From positions 79,569,537 to 79,633,536 of the forward strand of contig JAOWCC010001589.1 of assembly GCA_030867875.1 (NCBI GenBank): a stretch of DNA of 64,000 nucleotides, read 5' to 3'. Below, piece by piece: positions 54,061-64,000 of this stretch; the first letter of the stretch is position 1; each line of letters opens with the position of its first letter. Below the pieces are notes generated by a model. The model made no database searches, was not told the origin of the DNA, and saw nothing but the letters and a program-made list of their open reading frames with translations. The position numbers were made by a program, and so were the translations under genes. Source of the DNA: Actinernus sp. WN-2022 (taxonomy: Eukaryota > Cnidaria > Anthozoa > Actiniaria > Actinernidae).

Positions 54061-57000
54061 CTATGGTGAGGTAATGGCCACATTTAGCAGTTATTATTAT
54101 GAGAGACTGACTTCTTATTCTTTTATGCCTCCTCCAGGTTAAAGGGGCACTGTCAAACCCCAAATGATAACCCGCGTCTCATGACGAAAGACAAAAATAA
54201 CTACTCATTAGCAGAGTATGCTTTTCAGGCAGTGGCGTAGGGGGAGCGAACTTATTAGTAAAGTACAATGTTTTACTATTTTTCCACAAAGGAAAGAAAA
54301 GAACGAAGTCCTGACTAAATACTATGCCTTTAAAAGAGCGACGTTTTGAGAAAATGACGTCACGACAGGAAACCGCTAGACAACTATTTGGAACACACTT
54401 CAGTAATGGCGTACGTGATTTTGCCGGTAAACTTTCGTAGTTTAATTTGGTTATTTGGCACTGATTTGGATATTTTCATCACTGTTTGTTCTTTTGGAAG
54501 ACAAAAAAGTGGCAAAAGAAATGATCGAACACTTAAATATTACATTTTTATGACGTCATACATCTTCGGGCAGAGCCAATTATGGTAATGTGCCTGGCTC
54601 GGGCAGAGCCGATTAGTGCTTGTTCCATTCCATTTTAATGAGGAAATCCTTTAGATACACCAACAGGAATTACCGAACGCATAAGCTACGAAACTGGCAC
54701 ACTCTTAAGTGATAAGATTCCTCACATACGATTTTCTTTATAAATGACATATGGAACCACCATGTAAATCATTCCATCAAACTTTAATAAAATTGGAGAT
54801 AACGATACTTCTCACTTTTTGGACGAATTTTATGTTTAAACCAATAAAATCAAGAGTTTTAACAATACAAAATTAACACCTCAATGCATTCCTTTGCATG
54901 AAACATTACTTACTTAAATAAATATATTATATTCGAGAAGCCGTTAGATTCATTGTTATTTCATAGTAGTCTGTCAATATGAATGTGCAGTAGTTTCGCA
55001 CGATAAATGAACTGACCTGACTGATGGTGTCTGTCAATATGAATGTGCAGTAGTTTCGCACGATAAATGAACTGACCTGACTGATGGTGTCTGTCAATAT
55101 GAATGTGCAGTAGTTTCGCACGATAAATGAACTGACCTGACTGATGGTGTCTGGCAATATGAATGTGCAGTAGTTTCGCACGATAAATGAACTGACCTGA
55201 CTGATGGTGTCTGGCAATATGAATGTGCAGTAGTTTCGCACGATAAATGAACTGACCTGACTGATGTGTCTGGCAATATGAATGTGCAGTAGTTTCGCAC
55301 GATAAATGAACTGACCTGACTGATGGTGTCTGGCAATATGAATGTGCAGTAGTTTCGCACGATAAATGAACTGACCTGACTGATGGTGTCTGTCAATATG
55401 AATGTGCAGTAGTTTCGCATGATAAATGAACTGACCTGACTGATGGTGTCTGTCAATATGAATGTGCAGTAGTTTCGCATGATAAATGAACTGACCTGAC
55501 TGATGGTGTCTGTCAATATGAATGTGCAGTAGTTTCGCATGATAAATGAACTGACATGACTGATGGTGATCTCCTGAGCATCCCTCGTCACACTGGACCT
55601 CTCGCGTCAGAGATATCCCAAGACACGACGACGTCACTACAGTGCATGTACGTTCCTGTGTCACCTTGTCTTCAGCTCTCCTGCATGCTAAACACGCATT
55701 AGGTTTCGTATGCCAAGCGCTCATTTTCACACCTTGTTGAAAGGAAAAAAATATATATACATTGTTCTTTCGCAACATCTCTTCCCCCCCTAAAATTACA
55801 GATGCATGGATGACATCAAGAATACAAGTGTTGATGAACAGTAGTGAAGTGTGCTTTTGCATTAATCTCGTTCCCAGATCCTATCTTACCCGTGGGTAAT
55901 AGAGGATCTGGGAAGGAAATGACTTTTGCATGTTTGATTGTAAGAGACTGGAACAAATGAGATGGTAGCAGACATTTTTTACCGAAGAAAAATAGAAAAT
56001 GGCATGTCTTTTAGGGAAGTATCTAACGAAGTCAGTTAAAGAGAAAGAAAAAAGCATGGCCCAGTAAATAGTCTTTATACTGTTCTCGGCTGGATCTTCG
56101 TGCGATTGCATGTCCTTATCCGAATAGATGCAAAGACCTACCCTACGCCATAAGCCATAGTTTACATAACTAAGCAAGGTGTTTACTCAACCAATTTCAA
56201 TAGATTATGCACCTTATTCATATCTCATGCCCGCGCGGGAAGAAGTCTGGTAACAATGGTATCTCGGAAATCACAAAATTGGAGTCGGTCAGAAATATCT
56301 TAGTTTCTGTCGTACGGCACTATCGTGTTCTTTTGTCTTAAGGAAATTAACGTTATTTGCCGCCATCAATTGTATGCTGTGACGAGCCAAGACAACTGTC
56401 GTCGCTTTGATGCCTTTATGAATAACGTCAATATTTCAAGTATAGTTTAATAAACGAGCAGCAGTGTTTTATCAGATTTAAAAACGCTATAGGGCGCAGC
56501 CCGATAGTTTTAGATCTGATAAAACACGTGCTGCGAGTTGATTAAACGGCTTCAAAAACTTATAATGGTTAATTAATTAACCATTGAACCTTTGTATTCA
56601 CAACTCCATGCAAATATTCGAGTAATCACCGCCTGCGATTACGAACATCTCAAGGGAATGACACGAAGAAATTACCACACTATGTTGTTTGTTTGGCTGG
56701 CTTCAAACGGACGTTTCGGAATGCTGAAAGCATTGTGTGAAAAGGGCAAGAAGAACCTGCACTTGAAGGATTTGGTATCAAGGTTGACATCGATAAAGTT
56801 CAAGACTTGGAAAGCGATGTGACTGACATGACGGCAGACTATAAATGAAGAGGATGTTTGTAAGTTTAATGCACGTTTTTATTATTTTACGGCTTTGAGT
56901 TTGGTTTAATAATTGGACTAAATAGTGGCTTGGTAACCAAGTAGTGGTAGTTGGATAACTTCATTTTAAAAATATTATCTGTGTATCTCGGTAGTCTGCT

Positions 57001-60000
57001 GATATTAGTAAATTTATTGCAAAATTGATAATCTAGGTACCTTATGGTCCGTATACTTTTTGCTATCTTTGGGTCTTTATCAGGATTTATTAGGATGAAA
57101 CCTTTATATGAAGATTTACCTTGATTAAAAATCTTTATATAAAGACTCATCCTAATTAGAAATTCACTGATAAAGACCCAAAATTAGCAAAAAGGTACAC
57201 GAATTTTAAGGTACCTAGATAAGCAATTACCATATCCATTATTTTGATCAATTAACCCCATTTCCCCCTAGGACTGAAGTCAAATTCCTCCGCGGGCTTT
57301 TTAGAATGATGAGATTTTATCAGGTATAAAGGAGAATGTACGTGACTGATTTACTTCATCTGATTGGACAAAATTGTACTGATGTAGGGGCTACTGGTTA
57401 CCATGGTTACCATACGTCCTCAGAAAAGTAAAACAAAATGAATCCTTAACTGTGACGCACCTGAGTAAGTCTCGCTGACTGCAAGAGACTCGGGTTCTAT
57501 CTGTAGTCCATTTAATTCGCCATTCTGAATGGCATTCTGCAAGGCCTTCTCTGGGTCCTCTGTGACACGTGAGTCATGTTCACTCATTACGTCATAAACT
57601 ATCTCGAAGTTGGCCACGATGCTTCCTTTGCTGAAGGATAAATTCTGTATGCGCTTAAACGATTGCAACACTTTCATCATCTGCGGATGAAAAAGCCAGA
57701 CATTGAATATATTTGAGAAAGAGTTTTATTTCTGTGTTTTATTGAAAATAAAGTTTAATTAATTATTCAAGCGAGAAAGGATCTTAAAATAACGGAAATT
57801 TCAGTGTAAATCAAATGGTTATGACTGGAAGGAAAAACACACGCTGAAGTTATTTACGAGACAGTTCATTGCTGATTGATTAAATAAAAAAGAACCGATT
57901 TTAGTGCTGTTGCTGCTTCCGAAGATTGTCGTTGATTGGTTAAATTTGACCTTACGTTTTTATTTTTATTTTTCTCCATTGTGCATCTATTAAAATGATA
58001 ATCCACGATGACCTCTAAATACTAGACGTACAGCCAGTCAAACTGCGCGCCGTTTTGGATACCCTAATTTATATTACAAAGCCTATGACATTCGGCTTAC
58101 TCACCAAACAATGACATACAAGGGAGCCGGGGTGGCGCAGTGGTTAAGCGCTTCGCCTCTCACCTCTGCGGGTTCGATTCCCGGACGCGGCGCCGTATGT
58201 GAGTTGAGTTTTGTCTCACCCTTGCTCCGAGGGTTTTTCTCCGGGTCCTCCGGTTTTCCTCCCTCCACAAAAAACAACACCCTAAATTCTAACTCGATCT
58301 GTGGATTAGCCGGGTCCTGGTTGTGATCAGCCCCTATGGTTATTTCAGATCCCGTTAGAAATTCAGAGTTTTTTTTTTACACCCTTTTCAAAATAGGTTG
58401 TCCGATTGAAAGTAAAAAGCAAAAAGCCATGACCTAAAAGGATGTCGGTACTTTGTGTTTGTGATTTAATTTATTCAGATGTCAGCCTCGGCCGGTACTG
58501 AGATGTGCTTGTGGTCAGTGCATTTTAACCAATATGGAAGACTGCAGCGCGAACTTTGTGAGCTTATGTTTGCGGATAAGATCATGAAATAACAAATCGA
58601 AAATAATTGTATTAATAAGAACAGAGGCCTTTAAGTCTTGGCTTGTTGCTTAAATTTTGTTTTTTGATATAGATGTATACTTCCCGACTTCTGTCCTTCA
58701 TTAGTGTGTTAAGTATCATAGCCACTCACCCCTTGTGTGACATTTGTCTTTAGACGTTTGTACGAAATGGAATTTACGTCTTTCAGATCGTCAGTCCAAG
58801 TCTTCTTCATCTTAAAGCTGCACTTCATAACTTTTTCTGCCAAAAGCAACAAGAGACATTGAGAAAATGGATCAAATTACTTGCGTTGTATTTGGTGTAA
58901 TAGAGCGGTTTATGATTGAGTGTCGTAAAACCAAAACCAAAGTAATCAAAGAACCAATCACAGGAGCAAATAGAAACGCAACGAGCCAATCACGAACTGA
59001 AGGAATGCGCGATTGGTTATACTTTAACCAGTCAAACAGGAAAAGTAATCATGAAATCCTGGATAACTATCTATAACTTGATTGGCTGAAATAACAGGAC
59101 TTCGACTTTGATGGTCTCTGATTGGTAACAAAACGAGCAGGGGACTGGGACCGAGTTTATCAGAATTACTCTAATTCTAAAATGAAATTCATGACATGAT
59201 AGAGTATGTTGAAATTAGCATGTGTGCCAAGTTTGACGTGATTCAAGTGAACCTTGTATGTCTGAACTATAAGTAATTGAATTATTTTTGTCCCTCCAAA
59301 ATTTTTGAATTTTGAATGAATGCATGGTTTGAAGGGACAACGTTAAAAAATAACAGTGTTTGTATGGAAATATTGACATATTTGATGCCTTCTAGCATCG
59401 TCAATATTGAGCCGAAGTTCACCAAACTTTCCAGACTAGCTAAGTTTGATCAGTTCTTTTGGAAAAGAATGCTCACTTTGACTAGTTCTTTATTGCATTA
59501 GTTTTACTGATTCGGTTCCAGTCCCCCGCTCGTTTTGTTACTGGCTATCAATCAGTTAAAAAAATCAAATTCCCCACCCTTGGGACAACACGTTTGGTCA
59601 AAACCATCAAAATTCTCCACCCCACTGCCATATCTTCCTTATGTTTCCTACATGTATACCCTGGGACACTGGCAGCGTATGTCAAAATCACCACCCTCGG
59701 GATAGCCCTGCCTGTCGAATTTCCACCCCTTGCCCGCCCCCCGCTGCCTCGGGCTTAACATTGAGAGGTGCATAAGCAGATGCAAAACCATAGCAATTAC
59801 CGAATTACTTTCGATACTCATTACTCAATCGAAAACATCTGTAACACTGATTTAAGGCTTCACAAGGTAGATAGACAGGAAACTGGACGAAATGGATTCT
59901 CTAAAGGTGGCAAATGTGGTTAAAGGGCGTGTTTCCTCGTTATTGTTGTACAAACCAGGGAGGTGGAGTACAAACACGGTCTTAAATCCTACATTCCAAC

Positions 60001-61629
60001 TCCTAGCTACGGCAACTGAGCAAATCCATTTTTAGCTACACACATGTTAACAATATTTTGTTGAGTTAAAAGCGAGGTCAGTTTAGAACCCTGGAAACTA
60101 TAAACAAAACGAAATTTCTACTAACAGTGCTACTGTGTCTATTTTATCTTGAGACAAAAGGGAAAGTGCCTTGGTTCGAGAGGCTCGAAGAACTAAGCGA
60201 CGGGAGAGAAGAGAGAAGAAAAAGAAGAACCTCTGGTATTATCAATTTGAACCTCGTTCCTGATTGGATAATCTACTCATTACCAGGCGCAACCGTGAGT
60301 GCTGGATGTAACGGTCGTTTTCATTGGCTTACCAACGGCCCAGCAAAACCAGTTTGCCGTATTATCTTGATTTGAAACTCAGCGCATGGAAGTGAGATTC
60401 TCGACAGATAACACCAGAGACTTTTCTTATTATTCTCTCTCCTCTCTCTTGTCTTTTATTTCTTCGAGCCTTTGGCCCCCAGGGTAAGGAGAAAGTAGAA
60501 CACAAAATCATTTACCAAGTCTGGTTCATCAATGCTTATTTATAACTGAATACATGCATGTACGCTGTATTGCCTGAATGCCTAAACTCTGGATAACAAT
60601 TCTCTCTAGAAAGATATAGCCGTATACAGGATGGCAATGAATAAATAAATGAATTAGAGCGGATTTCAATTGAGTGTTGGAAGTGTTTTTGTTTTGCGTT
60701 TCCTAAGCTCTCCTATTGGCTGAGAAAGTAAACCAACCAATCAGAATCCAAAGTAAAACCAAACGCAAACTGGTTTTGGTTTTGCTTTGGTTTGGCATTG
60801 GCTCACAGGGAAGCCATTTACGAGTTACTTGTGATTACTCGCTCCTATGATTGGCTGGCTGTGGGTAATTTGCGTTTGGTTTTACTACACTCAATTGAAA
60901 ACCGCTCTATACATTCACAAACATGATGATTTGTAATGATTTACCTGCACGGGGGGGTCTGCACTTGCACGGCCTCGGAGGACCCCTCCCAGAACGTTTA
61001 TGCTTTCCAGCGGGTCCAGTTGGTATGAGCATGCTGTGACTACCGGTATGGTGCCCAGGACGACGGAATGTGGGACGCGAAGAAGGTTGAGGATGCGGTC
61101 CCCTTGTATGATGACGGTGGTGTAAGGTTGGGCGTGGTCCATGGCCTGTCGGCGTGGACCGTTGATGTCCGGTTGGCTGTGGGCTAGGACCAGTTGATGG
61201 TGGTCTCCTAGGGTGACCTGGAACTCTTGTTGGCCTGCTATGCCCACCGGTCTGATGTCCATCACCGTGACGACGGGGTGGAATACGCCGAGTAGGATGA
61301 GGGCGTGACCCTCCTCGATGACGGGGATCCTGGGTTGGTCGTGATCTGTGTTTGGTCGGTATGGACCGGAGTCTTGCCGTCGAATGCTGCCTCATAGGGT
61401 CGGCTGTAGGAATTTGTTGTAATTTACAAATGCATGATCCGTTGCCATATCGAAAACCAATTCGTATCGTCCGGGTGGGTTTCACTGCTGTTCCAGTTTT
61501 CCTTAGTACACGTGTGACATACCGACTAGGAAGACTGACTGACTGACTGTTTGTCTGGTGTACACTAAGAGCTGCCAAGATACAGATCAAATAATACGAA
61601 CATGGTAAAATAGTGCTTTTAAGGTACAC
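53964..61629 (-). CDS. Gene B: leader / Pro-His-Arg-rich / SEA / Cys-rich / single-pass membrane protein
   Basis: Five exons on the minus strand link in matching phases (1, 0, 1, 1) into roughly 430 residues. The order is hydrophobic leader, low-complexity basic segment, SEA domain, Cys-rich segment and transmembrane helix. SEA domains cap membrane-proximal parts of mucin-like glycoproteins and often cleave themselves in a GS(V/I)VV turn. No homologue is recognised by eye. The true start codon is not visible, so a short upstream exon is likely. The transmembrane exon may end the protein at a tag codon, or splice at the overlapping gtaagt to an exon I could not find. The gene converges on gene A. 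Confidence 0.68.
54970..55570 (-). repeat. 60-bp tandem array (10 copies) at the gene B Cys-rich exon donor
   Basis: Units start at 54970 and every 60 bp (one copy lacks a base at about 55266). On the minus strand each unit holds a possible donor cag|gtcagt in the exon's phase and has no stop in that frame. The first unit overlaps the exon end. Confidence 0.92.
55556..55732 (-). CDS. Gene B exon: Cys-rich segment
   Basis: The acceptor ...tttcaacaag opens in phase 1 and joins the SEA exon in frame. The exon encodes WHTKPNACLACRRAED, then ERTCTVVTSSC, REVQCDEGC: six cysteines, no family recognised. The likely donor t|gtcagt (phase 1) overlaps the first copy of a 60-bp tandem array, and the array copies carry a better cag|gtcagt in the same phase. 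The exact end is therefore uncertain and could move in 20-residue steps. Confidence 0.6.
55868..55918. repeat. Hairpin ttcccagatcct / aggatctgggaa
   Basis: Short inverted repeat in a gene B intron with an inner match ttacccgtgggtaa. Confidence 0.7.
56200..56432 (-). mobile_element. Repeat family of 11336-11672, second copy (inverted)
   Basis: Reverse complement of the gene A intron copy: gcaccttattcatatctcatg, aacaatggtatctcgg, aattaacgttatttgccgcc. It has only one 18-bp unit. Confidence 0.7.
56440..57375. mobile_element. Dispersed repeat family, copy 2
   Basis: Collinear with 17560-18440. It lies in the gene B intron between the SEA and Cys-rich exons. An 87-codon minus frame at 56887-57150 is broken in the other copy. 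Confidence 0.72.
57461..57680 (-). CDS. Gene B exon: SEA domain, second half with GSIVA motif
   Basis: The acceptor is ...tttcatccgcag (phase 0) and the donor g|gtgcgt (phase 1). It encodes MMKVLQSFKRIQNLSFSKG, then SIVANFEIVYDV, a helix (ALQNAIQNGEL) and a Ser/Glu-rich end. FSKGSIVANF lines up with the FxxGSVVVxF turn where SEA domains cleave between Gly and Ser. The Ser is kept and the last Val is Ala, so self-cleavage is plausible but unproven. Confidence 0.78.
57690..58110. other. Gene B intron, no clear feature
   Basis: AT-rich sequence between the two SEA exons; the SINE at 58122 follows. Confidence 0.5.
58122..58380 (+). mobile_element. tRNA-derived SINE, copy 4 (most complete)
   Basis: Starts gggagccggggtggcgcagt, A box ggcgcagtggttaagc, B box gggttcgattccc, then the shared body and a T-rich end. 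Confidence 0.85.
58730..58836 (-). CDS. Gene B exon: SEA domain, first half
   Basis: The exon is 107 bp, acceptor ...ttttggcag (phase 1), donor ggg|gtgagt (phase 0). It encodes KVMKCSFKMKKTWTDDL, then NSISYKRLKTNVTQ. The pattern of a strand, an invariant-type Trp, a DL pair and a helix reaching Y-x-x-L is the classic start of SEA domains. NVT is a sequon. Confidence 0.75.
59124..59541. mobile_element. TIR element
   Basis: Inverted ends ggtaacaaaacgagcagggg and cccccgctcgttttgttact. No intact transposase; the 61-codon frame inside is not recognised. Confidence 0.78.
60165..60483. mobile_element. Foldback element
   Basis: Outer arms gttcgagaggctcgaagaa / ttcttcgagcctttggc and inner gaacctctggtattatc / gataacaccagagac. 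Its inner boundary (atggaagtgagattctc) is shared with 23680. Confidence 0.68.
60657..60908. mobile_element. TA-flanked MITE
   Basis: Ends agagcggatttcaattgagt and actcaattgaaaaccgctct. A related single end is at 58902. A TA target is typical of Tc1/mariner-type MITEs. Confidence 0.75.
60945..61629 (-). CDS. Gene B exon: hydrophobic leader and Pro/His/Arg/Gly/Thr-rich segment
   Basis: An open frame of 228 codons ends at donor g|gtaaat (phase 1) at 60945. It begins with a leader-like core (LICILAALSV) followed by polar NSQS, then a C-x-C pair (CICK), and about 140 residues rich in Pro, His, Arg, Gly and Thr. A second C-x-C (CKCR) lies just before the donor. The triplet at 61627-61629 is gtg, and no ATG lies in the open frame above it, so the real start is probably on an upstream exon. 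The composition suggests a secreted or matrix-facing basic stalk. Confidence 0.62.
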
Positions 61630-61721
61630 GTTTAATAGCTGGGCCTGTGTGATACTGACTGGAGTGAGGTTAACTGAGGATGTGAAAAATATTTCAATAT
61701 AGACCGATTCAGCTTGCCCCT

Positions 61722-61880
61722 TCGTTGCGCCAATTCAGATCACCTAACTTTACCCTTGAATAATGCTTTTTTACTGAATCCCAAGAGGAAATACATATAT
61801 TTATTGAATTCGAAAACAAAGCACTGAATCTTCTGGAGAGCTGTCACATGATCTGACATGATGCAACACTGTAGAGCCAC
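61722..61880. mobile_element. Diverged relative of the 47838-48001 palindrome
   Basis: Shared blocks: aagcactgaatcttctggag and tgtcacatgatctgac; weaker left arm. Confidence 0.55.
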
Positions 61881-61895
61881 GTTGAATGGGTCTAT

Positions 61896-62037
61896 AGACC
61901 TTTCCCACGCGGCGGCCATCTTGGAATAAACCTGTTGTTAATGCTTACCCAGCCTCGATCTCAAACGTGTTTAACCGAGGCTGGGTAAGCATTAACAAAG
62001 GTTTATTCCAAGATGGCCGCCGCGTGGGAAAGGACTA
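61896..62037. repeat. Near-perfect palindrome
   Basis: Arms cctttcccacgcggcggcca / tggccgccgcgtgggaaagg, continuing through ttggaataaacct and gttaatgcttacccagcctcg; loop of about 20 bp. Confidence 0.88.
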
Positions 62038-62469
62038 TTACACCTAACATTGCACTTCTGGAGTAATGGCGAAGTTTGTTCGTGTGTTTGTGTGTTTGTT
62101 CTATGCAATTATATTGCCTTCAATGTTACGTATACATATTTGGCAGTTGAAGCGTGTGTTCATCAACTGCCGGAAATGTTGTACCGTATATATATGTACC
62201 TTTAGGTCACTCAGAATTCAGAATTTCACCGCATAATATATTTTTTCTTGATCATATTTCGATACTTTTAATAGCTGGTTTTTTTTCTTTCGAATTTTAG
62301 CTTTGTATGAATCGGTCATATGAATTATCCTTTGGTCTTTATTTAATCAATACAATTATATATTTTTGGGGCGGATCAGGAGGTAAAAGGAGAGTTCGAC
62401 CGAATTCCCCTTTTCTAAATTGAACCCCCCTTCCTCTCCCTCCCTATTATAAAGAAAAACAAAGAATCT

Positions 62470-63705
62470 GCCATGATCGAACCCCCCTTGTGAACCTATC
62501 GAATAGGCCTTTCCCAACATAGGGTTGACTGCTCACTGACCTTGTGAACCTATCGAATAGGCCTTTCCCAACATAGGGTTGACTGCTCACTGACCTTGTG
62601 AACCTATCGAATAGGCCTTTCCCAACATAGGGTTGACTGCTCACTGACCTTGTGAACCTATCGAATAGGCCTTTCCCAACATAGGGTTGACTGCTCACTG
62701 ACCTTGTGAACCTATCGAATAGGCCTTTCCCAAGATAGGGTTGACTGCTCACTGACCTTGTGAACCTATCGAATAGGCCTTTCCCAAGATAGGGTTGACT
62801 GCTCACTGACCTTGTGAACCTATCGAATAGGCCTTTCCCAACATAGGGTTGACTGCTCACTGACCTTGTGAACCTATCGAATAGGCCTTTCCCAACATAG
62901 GGTTGACTGCTCACTGACCTTGTGAACCTATCGAATAGGCCTTTCCCAACATAGGGTTGACTGCTCACTGACCTTGTGAACCTATCGAATAGGCCTTTCC
63001 CAAGATAGGGTTGACTGCTCACTGACCTTGTGAACCTATCGAATAGGCCTTTCCCAACATAGGGTTGACTGCTCACTGACCTTGTGAACCTATCGAATAG
63101 GCCTTTCCCAAGATAGGGTGACTGCTCACTGACCTTGTGAACCTATCGAATAGGCCTTTCCCAACATAGGGTTGACTGCTCACTGACCTTGTGAACCTAT
63201 CGAATAGGCCTTTCCCAACATAGGGTTGACTGCTCACTGACCTTGTGAACCTATCGAATAGGCCTTTCCCAAGATAGGGTTGACTGCTCACTGACCTTGT
63301 GAACCTATCGAATAGGCCTTTCCCAACATAGGGTTGACTGCTCACTGACTTTGTGAACCTATCGAATAGGCCTTTCCCAACATAGGGTTGACTGCTCACT
63401 GACCTTGTGAACCTATCGAATAGGCCTTTCCCAACATAGGGTTGACTGCTCACTGACCTTGTGAACCTATAGAATAGGCCTTTCCCAACATAGGGTTGAC
63501 TGCTCACTGAATCTGGCCGTACTTACTTTTTGACTACATATTTTCAAGTGCTGATAATTGTGATTAACTTTCACTTCCCACAGGATTTATTTTATTTGAC
63601 GATTAAACGATAAAGTACGGTACGATTGTTAAATACACAATAGCCAGATTCAGTGAGCAATCGACCCTCTTTTGGTAAAGGCCTATTCCCCTTTCGAACC
63701 ATTTC
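62470..63705. mobile_element. TIR element with a left end expanded into a 54-bp array (about 19 copies)
   Basis: The unit ccttgtgaacctatcgaata ... gactgctcactga repeats from 62485 to 63511. The same sequence occurs once, inverted and diverged, at 63640-63705 (gattcagtgagcaatcgacc). One unit lacks a base near 63118. The minus-strand open frames are translations of the array. Confidence 0.85.
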
Positions 63706-64000
63706 GATGTTGAAACAGTTTGATTGGGGCTTTAGGAATATTATGTAACTACAATTAATAAAATTTAGTGCCGAATAATTGATGCACTATTGTACATGCT
63801 GTTACCTCCATAAGACTGAAGAACACGGCAGGTTGGAAAACTTTCCTAATCCGTGTTACATATTATGAATCCCTGTTACATGATACTCAGGTTTAGTTGA
63901 TGTCATTTATCAGTCCATGCCGATTAATCTTGATCTCCTTCGTTTTCCCTAATTTCTCATAACGGTTTACTACCTACGGGCGTGTTTCTTTGGGAGAATC
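63706..64000. other. No clear feature
   Basis: AT-rich sequence after the last TIR; no gene or repeat recognised before the window ends. Confidence 0.5.

Noticed and set aside
60127..60375. 82-codon + strand frame as a gene
   Set aside because: It starts without ATG, overlaps one arm of a foldback element and has no recognisable domain.
62447..63507. Long minus-strand frames with repeated SSQPYVGKGLFDRFTR as a repetitive protein
   Set aside because: The 54-bp array has no stop in this frame by chance and is part of a TIR element. There is no start context, and a 1-base deletion splits the frame.

Overview
The window is animal nuclear DNA: AT-rich, intron-dense and full of transposable elements, with no prokaryotic signal. 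The domain repertoire (a very large SRCR receptor, SEA-type juxtamembrane domains), tRNA-derived SINEs, a Penelope-like element, many non-LTR retrotransposon fragments and dozens of foldback/MITE elements suggest an anthozoan cnidarian, most likely a stony coral. That assignment is inference and cannot be proven from this window.

Gene A (+ strand, 539-42990, 5' end off the window) is one giant multi-exon gene. I reconstruct 25 exons that join in frame into 2,699 codons plus stop. They encode 21 SRCR domains, an EGF domain, a SEA-like juxtamembrane domain, one transmembrane helix, and a cytoplasmic tail with NPLY and YQRM motifs. Twenty SRCR domains lie on single phase 1-1 exons; SRCR3 is split by a phase-2 intron. 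The domains follow a three-exon period: class C (4 Cys), class A (6 Cys, or 8 with a vicinal CC), class B (6 Cys). In class C the cysteine pair C2/C7 is missing as a unit. The transmembrane exon is followed by about 15 further 106-bp copies of itself.

Gene B (- strand, about 61629-53964) converges on gene A. Its exons encode a hydrophobic leader with a Pro/His/Arg/Gly-rich segment, a SEA domain on two exons with a GSIVA cleavage-like motif, a Cys-rich segment and a transmembrane segment. The splice phases agree throughout. A ten-copy 60-bp array sits on the donor of its Cys-rich exon.

Introns and intergenic DNA, region by region. 1-12 kb: SINEs, minisatellites, TIR/foldback elements and a LINE relic. 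15.0-15.4 kb: a 406-bp element with an 11-bp TSD carrying a hammerhead ribozyme. 17-24.5 kb: a Penelope-like element and an almost perfect tail-to-tail LINE palindrome. 31.7-34.2 kb: a 5'-truncated L2/CR1-type LINE with an open 747-codon frame. 37.9-40.4 kb: the transmembrane-exon array followed by a 256-bp array of tRNA-like SINEs. 43.3-53 kb: nested duplications, palindromic MITEs, TTAA elements and a TIR element split by a LINE. 62.5-63.5 kb: a 54-bp minisatellite. A recurring theme is one-sided expansion of a foldback or TIR-element segment into a tandem array.
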